Assembly: GCA_029260375.1 (NCBI GenBank)
Contig: JAJDDI010000032.1
Location: 1 to 62,212, forward strand
Length of the DNA stretch: 62,212 nucleotides
Direction: 5' to 3'
Source of the DNA: Phycisphaerales bacterium
GTDB lineage: Bacteria; Planctomycetota; Phycisphaerae; Phycisphaerales; UBA1924
This document shows, one piece after another, positions 1 through 8,150 of this stretch. How positions within the stretch are numbered: the stretch's first letter is position 1; each line of letters begins with the position of its first letter. The notes beneath the pieces were generated by a model. That model was not told the DNA's origin and did not search any database. It saw nothing but the letters and a program-made list of their open reading frames with translations. A program made the position numbers and the translations under genes.

Positions 1-43
1 GCACGGGGCAGTCCCGGGCGCCAGGGACACCGGGAGCGACACG

Positions 44-535
44 ATGACCATCCGTCTTGGAGACATCCTCGTCACGAGGGGCGTGCTGACCGAGGAACAA
101 CGCGACGAGGCGCTCCGCGTCCAGGACGGGCGCGCCCGCCCGTTCGGCGTGATCGTCGAGCAGCTCTTCGGCGTCACCCCCGACGCCATCGAGCAGGCCT
201 GGGGCGAGCAGTTCAGCGAGATGGCCGAACGCATCAGCCCCACCCTCGCCAACGTCCACCCGATCACCCGCAGCATCATCGAACGCCGCCAAGCGTGGCA
301 GTTCTCCGTCATCCCCATCCGCTTCGACGGGCCCGAGCTCGTCTGCGTCACCACCCCCGACGCCCTGGCCCGCGCCATGCGCTTCGTCTGCTGGCGCGTC
401 GAGCGCCAGGTCCGCTTCGGCATCTGCGACGACGACCAGATGGCCCGGGGACTCGAACGCCTCTACCCCCTCCGAGGCGTCACCCTCGAGAGCCTCCTGG
501 GCGAGATCAACGACCTCTCCGCACGCTCGGCCTGA
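44..535 (+). CDS. Stand-alone MshEN (GspE N-terminal-like) domain protein
   Basis: The 163-residue product resembles the MshEN module found at the front of GspE/PilB/MshE secretion and pilus ATPases: LGDILVTRGVLTEEQ near residues 5-20, then a helical segment, and a second half (about 85-155) with VIPIRFDGPELVCVTT and a repeat of the fold. In some relatives this module binds c-di-GMP. No Walker motifs follow, so it is not an ATPase; the stop at 533-535 is followed by a strong hairpin. The ATG has a GGGAG ribosome site (31-35). A c-di-GMP receptor role is inference, though a GGDEF enzyme lies 5 kb downstream and a prepilin at the window's far end. Confidence 0.7.
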   Translation: MTIRLGDILVTRGVLTEEQRDEALRVQDGRARPFGVIVEQLFGVTPDAIEQAWGEQFSEMAERISPTLANVHPITRSIIERRQAWQFSVIPIRFDGPELVCVTTPDALARAMRFVCWRVERQVRFGICDDDQMARGLERLYPLRGVTLESLLGEINDLSARSA

Positions 536-596
536 CGCTCTCGGTGGAGCCGGTGCTCAGCCGGCTCTGAACCGCTCCAAACCCCGGCGCCGCCCC

Positions 597-632
597 GAGC
601 ACCGACCCACCGCGGGTCGGTGCTCTCATTTG
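597..632 (+). terminator. Rho-independent terminator after the MshEN gene
   Basis: A 12-bp perfect stem (GAGCACCGACCC at 597-608 pairing with 614-625) with a 5-base loop is followed by TCATTTG. It ends the MshEN transcript just before the rimO promoter. A weaker hairpin (547-553 with 561-567) precedes it. Confidence 0.7.
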
Positions 633-640
633 CACGCCCC

Positions 641-646
641 TACACT
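641..646 (+). promoter_or_regulatory. -10 box of a probably leaderless rimO transcript
   Basis: TACACT ends 8 bases before the GTG start at 655, so transcription would begin at about the start codon. No convincing -35 is visible. Confidence 0.4.
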
Positions 647-654
647 CCCGACCA

Positions 655-2439
655 GTGCCACAAGCCCCCACCCAGCCCGATTCCACGCTCACGGAAGAGA
701 TCCAGACGGTCTCGTTCGTCTCATTGGGCTGCCCCAAGAACCTCGTGGACTCGGAGAAGATGCTGGGCCTGCTCGCCGAGGACGGCATCGCCCCCGTCTC
801 CGCGACGGCCAGCGAGGACGGCGAGCACGACGACCTGTCGATCTCCGGCTCCGAGCAGGACGCCTCCGCCGCGTCAGGACGCGTCACGCCCGCCGACGCC
901 GTGGTCATCAACACCTGCGGCTTCCTCGAGGCCTCCAAGCAGGAGTCCCTGGGCGTCATCCGCGAGGCCGTCGAGGCCAAGAACCGCGGCGAGATCAAGC
1001 GCGTCGTCGTCGCCGGCTGCCTGGTTCAGCGCCACCGCGCCAAGATGCTCGACTGGGCGCCCGGCATCGACGCGATGGTGGGGGTCTTCGACCGCGACCA
1101 CATCATCGAGGCCGTCCGCGGCGCCAAGGCCGAGCGCAAGACCCTCGAAGAGGCGGCCGCGACCGGTCCCAAGTACTGGGTCAGCGCCAACGCCCTGGCC
1201 AAGGCCCAGACCGACGGACGCGACGTCACGGGCCTGACCGTCAACGGTAAGGACGGCAAGGGCGTGGGCTACTTCGAGTCCGACAGCGCCCGCCTCCGAC
1301 TCACACCGCGCCACTACGCCTACCTGCGGATTTCTGAGGGCTGCAACCAGAACTGCGCCTTCTGCACCATCCCCTCCATCCGCGGCAAGATGCGCTCCAA
1401 GCCCATCGACACCATCGTCACCGAGGCCCGCGAGCTGCTCCAGGACGGCGCCTACGAGCTCCTGCTCATCGGGCAGGACACCACCAGCTTCGGCGACGAC
1501 ATCGGCATCGGCCTTCCTCCCCCCGTGGCACGGGCGTCCCGCCCGTGTGCTTCCCCTTCTTCGACCGCTTCTCACGGGCGGGACGCCCGTGCCACGGGAG
1601 ACATGTTCTCCGCCGGCCTGCCCAAGCTCCTCAAGTCACTCTCCGACGCCGTCACCAGCGAGATCGGGCGCGGCTGGTTGCGTCTGATGTACGCCTACCC
1701 GTCGAACTTCTCTGACGAGATCATCGACGCCTTCGCCCAGCTGGCCGACACGGGCAACCTTTTGCCCTACATCGACATCCCCCTGCAGCACGCGTCGGAC
1801 AGCGTCCTGACCGCGATGCGCCGCAACGTGGACGCGGGCCAGCAGCTCGAGCTGATGCACAGGCTCCGCGAGCGCGTCCCGGGCATGGCGATCCGCACCA
1901 CCTTCGTCACGGGCTTCCCGGGCGAGACCGAGGCGGACCACGAGCAGCTGCTCGGGTTCATCGAGGAGGTCGGCTTCGACGCCGTGGGCTGCTTCCAGTA
2001 CTCCAAGGAAGCCGGCACCGTCGCCGGTCGGATGGAGGACGACCCGAAACTGGCGGTCGATCCCGAGACCAAGCAGCGCCGCCACGACGAGATCATGGCC
2101 CTGCAGCAGCGCATCGCCTTCGAGCAGGCCGAGTTCCTCGCCGAGCAGTTCGACCCGGAGCGCCCCACCGACTCGGGCGTGCAGTTTGACGTGCTCATCG
2201 ACAGGGCGACCGGGGGGACCATCGAGTCCACGCCCGGCGTGAGCCAGGGCGGGCGCCTCTACCAGGGGCGGTCCTACTTCCAGGCCCCCCAGATCGACGC
2301 GACGACCTTCGTCCAGGCGAAGGAAGCCCTCAGCCCGGGCGAGCTGGTCCGCTGCACGATCGTGGGCAGCGACGCCTACGACCTGATCGCCCGCCCCACG
2401 AGCGAGCTGGAGCGGCGCGTCACCCTGCCCCTCGCCTGA
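655..2439 (+). CDS. rimO: Ribosomal protein S12 methylthiotransferase RimO
   Basis: This radical-SAM enzyme methylthiolates an aspartate of ribosomal protein S12. The order is UPF0004 domain (LGCPKNLVDSE near 25, NTCGF near 85, AGCLVQ near 122), radical-SAM core with CNQNCAFC near 229-236, and a C-terminal TRAM domain. The three N-terminal Cys and the CxxxCxxC triad that bind the two 4Fe-4S clusters are present. At 594 residues it is about 150 longer than typical. The excess is a low-complexity insert after residue 45 and a 26-residue stretch (about 290-315) encoded by a palindromic repeat that reads through in frame. The GTG start is chosen because LGCPKN follows soon and no ATG precedes it. 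Confidence 0.95.
   Translation: MPQAPTQPDSTLTEEIQTVSFVSLGCPKNLVDSEKMLGLLAEDGIAPVSATASEDGEHDDLSISGSEQDASAASGRVTPADAVVINTCGFLEASKQESLGVIREAVEAKNRGEIKRVVVAGCLVQRHRAKMLDWAPGIDAMVGVFDRDHIIEAVRGAKAERKTLEEAAATGPKYWVSANALAKAQTDGRDVTGLTVNGKDGKGVGYFESDSARLRLTPRHYAYLRISEGCNQNCAFCTIPSIRGKMRSKPIDTIVTEARELLQDGAYELLLIGQDTTSFGDDIGIGLPPPVARASRPCASPSSTASHGRDARATGDMFSAGLPKLLKSLSDAVTSEIGRGWLRLMYAYPSNFSDEIIDAFAQLADTGNLLPYIDIPLQHASDSVLTAMRRNVDAGQQLELMHRLRERVPGMAIRTTFVTGFPGETEADHEQLLGFIEEVGFDAVGCFQYSKEAGTVAGRMEDDPKLAVDPETKQRRHDEIMALQQRIAFEQAEFLAEQFDPERPTDSGVQFDVLIDRATGGTIESTPGVSQGGRLYQGRSYFQAPQIDATTFVQAKEALSPGELVRCTIVGSDAYDLIARPTSELERRVTLPLA
1522..1598. repeat. Palindromic repeat inserted in frame within rimO
   Basis: A 26-bp perfect inverted repeat (1522-1547 and 1573-1598) surrounds a 25-base spacer. 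It belongs to the family with core GGGCGTCCCGCCC. An intergenic copy at 26265-26337 has the same arm and spacer lengths. Here it is translated as an Arg/Ala/Ser-rich loop between GDDIGIG and GLPKLLKSL of RimO. Confidence 0.9.
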
Positions 2440-2462
2440 TCGCGAACGGCGCCCCGCCTCCC

Positions 2463-2534
2463 AGCCCCGCACGTGAGTGCGGGGTTTCGCGCCCACCGTC
2501 CACGCTCACCAACCCCGCGCTCACGTGCGGGGCT
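2463..2534. repeat. Pair of opposed REP-like hairpins between rimO and ftsW
   Basis: The first palindrome is CCCCGCAC-GTGA-GTGCGGGG at 2465-2484. Its near-identical copy in the opposite orientation lies at 2513-2532. The outer flanks (AGCCCCGC and GCGGGGCTT) also pair, so the unit resembles a bacterial BIME. The first hairpin ends in TTT and may help terminate rimO. Confidence 0.7.
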
Positions 2535-2587
2535 TCAAGCATCGGCCTCTTTGCAGAACTCCCGCCCCGCGGGCCGATTCAGACTCC

Positions 2588-3961
2588 ATGCTCCGACCCG
2601 GGCAATCGGTGATTCTGTGCGCGCTCGCCCTCTTGGCGCTGGGCGTGGTGATGGTCAACTCCGCCTCGATGGCCGTGGACCCGATCGAGCTCGACGCCAG
2701 CTCCCTCCACGCCGAGACCGCCCAGAGCGTCATGACCCGCTCGGGCGTGACCTTCGAGTCGATCCTGCTCTCCCGTTCGAGCGTGTTCATGGCGATCGCG
2801 CTCGGCGCGATGGGTCTGGCGTCCTTCCTGCCCGTGCGCCGCCTCGCCGGGCGCCTGGAGGGCGCCCCCGGCGTGGGACGCATCGGCGAGGTCGGCTGGC
2901 TGCTGCTGGGCACGCTCCTCATCCTGGCCGTCTTGGGGCTGGTCTACATCCCGGGCATGAGCCGCGTCGTCAACGGCTCGGCCCGCTGGATCAGCCTCCC
3001 CATCCCCGGGCTCGACTCGCTCCAGCCGTCTGAGATCGCCAAGTGGGCGATCCTGCCGGTGCTGGCCTGGTACGCCGCCCGGCGCGCGCGCCAGCCGGGC
3101 ATGCACAAGTTTTTCAAGGGCCTGGCGCCCGCGATCATCGCGCTGGGCCTGGTCGCGGGGTTCGTCGTGCTCGAGGACCTGGGCACGGGGGCGCTCATCG
3201 CGATGGCGGGCGCGATCGTCCTGCTCGCCTCGGGCGCGCGGTTCTTGCACTTCGCCATGTTCATCCCCCCCGCGCTTGCGGGCGTGGCCCTGGCCATCTG
3301 GCAGAGCCCGTACCGCCTGCAACGCATCATCACCTACATCGACCCGTACGCCGACCCTCAGGGCTCCGGCTACCACATGATCCAGTCCATGTCCACGGTC
3401 GCCGGCGGCGGCCTCTTCGGGCGCGGCCTCGGGCACGGGCTCCAGAAGTTTGGCTACCTCCCCGAGGACACCACCGACTTCCTCTTCGCCATCATCTGCG
3501 AAGAACTCGGCCTCGCGGGCGCGCTGCTCGTCGTCTCGCTCTACGCGATCATGATCTGGAACGCCCTGGCCATCGTCCGGCGCGCCGACCTGCCCTCGCT
3601 CAAGCTCGTCGCCCTGGGCGTCATCGCGACCATCGGCCTCCAGGCCCTCATCAACATGGTCGTCGTCACCGGGCTCGGCCCCACCAAGGGCATCGCCCTG
3701 CCGCTGCTGTCCTCGGGCGGCACCGGCTGGATCCTCACCGCTGGCATGCTCGGCGTGCTCGTCGCCATCGACCGAAGCACTCCCGACGAGTCCGCCCAGC
3801 CCCTCCCGGGCGCCGCGCCCGAGATCACCATCCACGCCCGCATGCCCCAGCCCGTCGTGGTCGAGCCCGCGGACGATCCGCACGAACTCGAGCCGGAACT
3901 CGAGCCGGAGCCACGGGTCGTCGTCAAGCCGCGGGTCCGCCTGCCCCTGAGCAAGGCGTAA
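2588..3961 (+). CDS. ftsW: Peptidoglycan glycosyltransferase FtsW
   Basis: This SEDS-family polytopic membrane protein polymerises septal peptidoglycan from lipid II. Visible hallmarks are the run of hydrophobic segments from the N-terminus, YLPEDTTDFLFAIICEELG (about 295-315) and PLLSSGGTGWI (about 375-385), followed by a Glu/Arg-rich cytoplasmic tail. Adjacent murG favours FtsW over RodA. The frame is open further upstream, but that part runs through the REP pair. The ATG at 2588 gives a start MLRPGQSVILCALALL that fits a first membrane helix. An insertion between TM1 and TM2 is longer than in proteobacterial FtsW. Confidence 0.9.
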   Translation: MLRPGQSVILCALALLALGVVMVNSASMAVDPIELDASSLHAETAQSVMTRSGVTFESILLSRSSVFMAIALGAMGLASFLPVRRLAGRLEGAPGVGRIGEVGWLLLGTLLILAVLGLVYIPGMSRVVNGSARWISLPIPGLDSLQPSEIAKWAILPVLAWYAARRARQPGMHKFFKGLAPAIIALGLVAGFVVLEDLGTGALIAMAGAIVLLASGARFLHFAMFIPPALAGVALAIWQSPYRLQRIITYIDPYADPQGSGYHMIQSMSTVAGGGLFGRGLGHGLQKFGYLPEDTTDFLFAIICEELGLAGALLVVSLYAIMIWNALAIVRRADLPSLKLVALGVIATIGLQALINMVVVTGLGPTKGIALPLLSSGGTGWILTAGMLGVLVAIDRSTPDESAQPLPGAAPEITIHARMPQPVVVEPADDPHELEPELEPEPRVVVKPRVRLPLSKA

Positions 3962-3966
3962 CGCCC

Positions 3967-5067
3967 GTGGCGCTGGGCGTGGTTTTCATGGGCGGCGGTT
4001 CGGGCGGGCACCTCTACCCCGCGCTGGCCATCGCCGAGCGCGTTCGCGACGAGGCGCCCGACGCGCGGTTTGTCCATCTGTGCTCGCAGCGCGCGATCGA
4101 CGCGCGGATCCTCACCGCCGAGGGCGCCGAGTTTGTCACCGTCCCCGCGCGCCCCCCGGGCAAGAGCCCGGGCGCGATGCTCCGCTTCATGCGTTCGTGG
4201 GGCCCGAGCGTCCGCGCCGCGCGGGGCGTCATCGGGCAGCTCAAGCGCGAGGGGCGGACCGTCGTTCCCGTCGCGATGGGCGGCTTCGTCGCGGCCCCCT
4301 GCGTCATGGGCGCCCGGGCCGAGAAGCTTGGCGTGCTGATGACCAACCTCGACGCCGTGCCCGGCCTGGCCAACCGCTGGATCGCCAAAAGGGCCAAGAC
4401 GATCGTGACCGCCGCGCCGGTCGCGGGGCGGGGCTGGGAGCAGATCCCGCCGCTGGTGCGCCGCGCCGCGATCCCCAGCGATCCGCCCGAGACCTGCCGA
4501 GAGCGCTTCGGGCTCGATTCGAACGCACCCACCCTCTTCGTGACGGGGGGCAGCCAGGGCGCCTGGTCGCTCAACGAGCTGCTCGTCGCGCTCGCACAGC
4601 ACGAGAGCGACCCGCTCACCGGCTGGCAGGTCATCCACCAGACCGGCGCGGAGGCCAGCCCCGAGATCGCCACGATCTACAAGAACATGGGCGCCCGCGC
4701 GTGGGTCAGCGAGTATCTCGACGACATGGCCAGCGCGTGGGGCGCCGCGGACCTGGCCCTGGCCCGCGCCGGCGCGGGAGCCGTGGGGGAGGCGTGGGCA
4801 AGCCAGACCCCCTGCGCGTTCCTGCCTTACCCCTACCACAAGGACCAGCACCAGAAGATGAACGCGATGCCGCTGGTCGAGGCGGGCGGGGCGGTGCTGA
4901 TTGAGGACCAGATCAACCCGGTCAAGACACTTGCACAGGGTCTGCCCGTGCTGCGAGAGCTTCTGAGTTCCGAGCCCAAACGCGCCGCGATGCGACAGGC
5001 CCTCCACACCCTCGGCACCGCCGACGGCGCCCAGCGCGTCGCCAAGCTCATCCTCGCCTCGACGTAA
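3967..5067 (+). CDS. murG: UDP-GlcNAc--lipid I N-acetylglucosaminyltransferase MurG
   Basis: The GT28 enzyme adds GlcNAc to lipid I at the inner face of the membrane to make lipid II. The N-terminal domain starts with MGGGSGGHLYPALAIAE (residues 8-24), the acceptor-side loop. The C-terminal domain has TGGSQGAWSLNELL (about 186) and the nucleotide-binding AGAGAVGEAWA (about 270). The GTG at 3967 lies 5 bases after the ftsW stop and is the first usable start in frame after it. Length 366 aa is normal. It would act directly with FtsW on the lipid II cycle. Confidence 0.93.
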   Translation: MALGVVFMGGGSGGHLYPALAIAERVRDEAPDARFVHLCSQRAIDARILTAEGAEFVTVPARPPGKSPGAMLRFMRSWGPSVRAARGVIGQLKREGRTVVPVAMGGFVAAPCVMGARAEKLGVLMTNLDAVPGLANRWIAKRAKTIVTAAPVAGRGWEQIPPLVRRAAIPSDPPETCRERFGLDSNAPTLFVTGGSQGAWSLNELLVALAQHESDPLTGWQVIHQTGAEASPEIATIYKNMGARAWVSEYLDDMASAWGAADLALARAGAGAVGEAWASQTPCAFLPYPYHKDQHQKMNAMPLVEAGGAVLIEDQINPVKTLAQGLPVLRELLSSEPKRAAMRQALHTLGTADGAQRVAKLILAST

Positions 5068-5109
5068 CCCCGCCCCCCGAACGCCTTACCGGACCGCGCG
5101 CCCGCACAA

Positions 5110-5127
5110 CCGGGCTCGCAAGCCCGG
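5110..5127. repeat. Short hairpin after murG
   Basis: CCGGGCT at 5110-5116 pairs with AGCCCGG at 5121-5127 around a CGCA loop. No T-run follows, so it is more likely a REP-type palindrome than a classic terminator. Confidence 0.5.
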
Positions 5128-5186
5128 CGATCGCCCGTTCCGCCCCTGCCCCGGGCGTTCCCGCGTGCGGCCCGCTGGTGAGGGTG

Positions 5187-5192
5187 TAGAAT
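5187..5192 (+). promoter_or_regulatory. -10 box close to the start of the 5200 gene
   Basis: TAGAAT ends 7 bases before the ATG at 5200, consistent with a leaderless mRNA. Confidence 0.4.
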
Positions 5193-5199
5193 CAAAGGT

Positions 5200-5814
5200 A
5201 TGGAGGCGAAACGCCAGGAAGGGATTCCGACACGCTGTGTCATGCTCGCCCAGCGCGGCACGAGCCCGCCCACGCCCCTGCTCGAAGCCCTCCGCCGCCA
5301 TTCCATCGAGCCGCTCCGCTGCGAGAGCCCGTTCATCGCCTTCGCCCGCCTGTGCGAGCTCAGCGCCGCGAATCCGGGCGTGCCCATCGCGCTCTTGCTC
5401 GTCCAGCCCGAGCGTCTGCCCGAGGGCGAGGCCCTGCGGACCGCCAGCGAACGGTACACCCCCGGCGTCACCTGCTGGGTCTACGACGAATCGGGCAGGC
5501 CCCGACTGCGGGCGGCCCCGCCGCCCCGCGCCCGCGTCGAGACCCCGCCCAGGCACGAGCCCGCGGGTGAGGCGCGACTGGCCGCCAAGGCGACCAAGCC
5601 CGCCCGCCCCAGGCCCGCCCCCCGCCTGCGCCTGGTCGAGGCCGACGCCCCGGATCTGGGCATCGTGGACCCGGGCCAGGACCTGGCCCACGGCGCGAAC
5701 CCGGACGCCCCCGCCGGCGTTGGACCCAACGCGGGCGTCCCGCAGTCGGCGCGATCCATCCTCACCGACGACGAGCTGGAAATGCTCATGGCCCCCGAAC
5801 TGCCCGACGACTAA
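5200..5814 (+). CDS. Hypothetical protein, linker-rich
   Basis: I do not recognise this 204-residue protein. The first 95 residues look folded, with FIAFARLCELSAANP and LLLVQPERLPEGEALR, the latter resembling a beta-strand/helix of a receiver-like or Rossmann core. Residues 100-185 are Pro/Ala/Arg-rich and probably disordered. The acidic C-terminus ILTDDELEMLMAPELPDD looks like a short conserved docking motif. It has no signal peptide or membrane segment. It lies 39 bases before a diguanylate cyclase gene and may be co-transcribed and serve in the same signalling pathway (inference). Confidence 0.6.
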   Translation: MEAKRQEGIPTRCVMLAQRGTSPPTPLLEALRRHSIEPLRCESPFIAFARLCELSAANPGVPIALLLVQPERLPEGEALRTASERYTPGVTCWVYDESGRPRLRAAPPPRARVETPPRHEPAGEARLAAKATKPARPRPAPRLRLVEADAPDLGIVDPGQDLAHGANPDAPAGVGPNAGVPQSARSILTDDELEMLMAPELPDD

Positions 5815-5853
5815 TCGGGCGCCGTCCACAACCGAACCACACACGGAGATCCG

Positions 5854-7215
5854 ATGAGCGGCGTCTCGGCACGCAATGACATGACAGGCCACCCGGACGA
5901 CGGCGACCACTCGCCCTCCGCGGGCGATCTGCGCGTCATCCTCGTCGGACGCACCGGGCTCGACCAGACCCTCCGGCGCGACCGACGCATCGAGGTCATC
6001 CGCGCCCGCACGCCCATGGACGCCATCGGCGAGCTCTCCGACCCCATCGACGGCCAGTCGCCCACGCGCACGATCGTGATCATGGCGCCCGATACCGAGC
6101 CCTCGCCCGACGAGCTGCCCGGGTTCGTCCAGGGCCTGCGCATCGTGGACCCGCACGTGCGCGTGGCGCGCGTCGATGGTGACGGCTCGCCGCCCTACGA
6201 CGCGATCGTGCACCGGGGCGCTGACGCGGACGACCTGCGCCTGGTGTTCGATCAGTCGCTCGCCCAGCCCGAGCAAGAGGCGCCGCCCGAGGCCGCCCCG
6301 CCCGAAGAACCCGGGTTCGGACCGTCCGCGATCGAGACCATGGAGTTCGCCACCGATCTGGCGCCGCTCGAGATGATCACGCGCGGGCGTGACCCGCTCG
6401 AGGCGTGCATGGAGCTGATCCGCCAGCGCATGGGGCGCCCCGACGTCCGCTACGTGCCCACCGACGGGACCACAACCCACGGCAACCCCCTCGCCGGCTG
6501 CGCCGAGGTCCGCCTGGGCGAGACGCCCGTCGGCCTGCTCGTGCTCGAGGGCCCCGCGCCCGCGGACACCGAACTCGAAGCGCTCACCCAGCACGCCCGC
6601 TGGCTCGGCGCCTGGATCCGCCTGAGCGAGCAGCAGCGCGCCCTCCGCCTGGGCGCCTTCACCGACTCGCTCACGGGCGCCTGGAACCGGCGCTACTTCG
6701 AGCGCTACGGCGCTGCCGCCATCGAGCAGGCCCGCGCCGCCCGCCAGACCCTGACCGTCCTCTACTTCGATATCGACGACTTCAAGACCTACAACGACCG
6801 CTACGGCTACGACGAGGGCGACCAGATCCTGACCGAGACCGTCCGCATGATGCGCAGCGTCGTCCGCCCGTCGGACCGCGTCTGCCGCATCGGCGGCGAT
6901 GAGTTCGCGGTGATCTTCTTCGAGCCCCAGGGCCCACGCCGACCGGACTCCCAGCCCCCCGAGTCGATCTACGACATCGCCAAGCGTTTCCAACGCCAGA
7001 TCTGCGAGCACCGATTCCCGAAGCTCGGCGGGCTGGCCCAGGACACGCTCACGATCTCGGGCGGGCTGGCGACCTACCCGTGGGACGGCGTGGACGCCGA
7101 CTCGCTCCGCAGGCGTGCGTCCGAGCTCGCCATCGAGTCCAAGCGTCAGGGCAAGAACGTCATCACGCTCGGGCCGGGCGCCGAACGCGTCTGCTCGCGT
7201 CCCGACCCGTCCTGA
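5854..7215 (+). CDS. GGDEF-domain diguanylate cyclase
   Basis: It makes c-di-GMP from two GTP. The C-terminal GGDEF domain (about 265-445) shows LTGAWNRRYFER, YFDIDDFKTYND and IGGDEFAVIFFE, with an intact allosteric I-site RPSD placed five residues before GGDEF. This suggests an active, product-inhibited enzyme. The first 170 residues include a receiver-like stretch (RVILVGRTGLDQTL), and 175-260 looks like a small sensory domain ending in a coiled linker (ALRLGAF). No membrane helix is seen, so it is cytoplasmic. The ATG has GGAG upstream. Confidence 0.92.
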   Translation: MSGVSARNDMTGHPDDGDHSPSAGDLRVILVGRTGLDQTLRRDRRIEVIRARTPMDAIGELSDPIDGQSPTRTIVIMAPDTEPSPDELPGFVQGLRIVDPHVRVARVDGDGSPPYDAIVHRGADADDLRLVFDQSLAQPEQEAPPEAAPPEEPGFGPSAIETMEFATDLAPLEMITRGRDPLEACMELIRQRMGRPDVRYVPTDGTTTHGNPLAGCAEVRLGETPVGLLVLEGPAPADTELEALTQHARWLGAWIRLSEQQRALRLGAFTDSLTGAWNRRYFERYGAAAIEQARAARQTLTVLYFDIDDFKTYNDRYGYDEGDQILTETVRMMRSVVRPSDRVCRIGGDEFAVIFFEPQGPRRPDSQPPESIYDIAKRFQRQICEHRFPKLGGLAQDTLTISGGLATYPWDGVDADSLRRRASELAIESKRQGKNVITLGPGAERVCSRPDPS

Positions 7216-7228
7216 CGCGCGCCGGCGC

Positions 7229-7234
7229 TAGGCT
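7229..7234 (+). promoter_or_regulatory. -10 box of a leaderless HAD gene
   Basis: TAGGCT ends 6 bases before the ATG at 7241; the expected +1 falls on the start codon. Confidence 0.45.
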
Positions 7235-7240
7235 ACCCCC

Positions 7241-8146
7241 ATGCCCGCCGCCGCCAAGACCACGCTCTCCTGCGACCTGATCGCTCTGGACCTTGACGGC
7301 ACGCTGCTGCGCGCCGACGGCTCGGTCTCGCCGTACAGCATCGAGACCATCGCCCGGGCGCGAGATGCGGGCGTTGACGTCATCGTCTGCACCGGGCGCG
7401 GGTACGTCGAGTGCCGCCACGTACTCAAGTGGATCGACCAGACCGACGCCGTGATCGTCGCGGGCGGGTCGCTCACCGCGTGCGGCAGCACCGGCAGGAC
7501 GCTCCACCGCTTCCCGATGCACCCGAGCCTGGTCTCGGTCGTGGTGGACACGCTGCACGCGCACGCGCAGGCCGCGATGGTGCTCAAGGACCCGTCCGCC
7601 GCGGGCTACGACTACCTCGTGCTCGGGGGCGAGGGCGAGCACCCGATCGACCCGGTGACGAGCTGGTGGTTCGAGGAGATGGGCGTGACCGCCCGCTTTG
7701 CGCGCACGCTCGACGAGGACGAGCACCCCGAGCAGACCGTCCGTGTCGGGCTGTGCACCGACGAGAGCGCCTCGCGCCCGATCGCCGAGGCGCTGCGCAA
7801 GGCGCTGCCCGAGACCGCCGTGCTGCACGACTTCCCCGCGATTGTGGCTCGCCACGCGGAGGGGACGCAGCCCCGGCGCGTGAACATCGTCGAGGTCTTC
7901 GACGGGCGCGCCAGCAAGTGGGGGGCGATCCACCGCCTCGCGTCCGAACGCGGCATCGACCCGGCGCGCGTTGTAGCCATCGGCGACGAGGTCAACGACG
8001 TCTCGATGATCCGGGGCGCCGGCTGCGGCATCGCCATGGGCAACGCCACCGCCAGCGTGCGCGAGGTCGCCGACCGCCACACCGAGCCCAACAGCGACGA
8101 CGGCGCCGCCCGTGCCATCGGACGCATCCTCTCGGGCCAGTGGTGA
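7241..8146 (+). CDS. Cof-type HAD-IIB family hydrolase
   Basis: This 301-residue haloacid-dehalogenase-fold phosphatase has the nucleophile motif LDLDGTLLRADG (residues 15-26), motif II ITVCTGRG-like VIVCTGRGY, and the metal-binding GDEVNDVSMI and GCGIAMGNA near 248-270, as in the Cof/YidA sugar-phosphate or flavin phosphatases. The large middle segment is the IIB cap that sets substrate choice; the substrate cannot be read from sequence. It is followed four bases later by rsmA, so the two are probably co-transcribed. Confidence 0.9.
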   Translation: MPAAAKTTLSCDLIALDLDGTLLRADGSVSPYSIETIARARDAGVDVIVCTGRGYVECRHVLKWIDQTDAVIVAGGSLTACGSTGRTLHRFPMHPSLVSVVVDTLHAHAQAAMVLKDPSAAGYDYLVLGGEGEHPIDPVTSWWFEEMGVTARFARTLDEDEHPEQTVRVGLCTDESASRPIAEALRKALPETAVLHDFPAIVARHAEGTQPRRVNIVEVFDGRASKWGAIHRLASERGIDPARVVAIGDEVNDVSMIRGAGCGIAMGNATASVREVADRHTEPNSDDGAARAIGRILSGQW

Positions 8147-8150
8147 GCGC

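Noticed and set aside
5086..7011. Long minus-strand open frame opposite the unknown gene and the GGDEF gene
   Set aside because: It is the antisense shadow of GC-rich genes: low-complexity Ala/Gly/Arg/Val text with no motif, while the plus strand carries clear domains.
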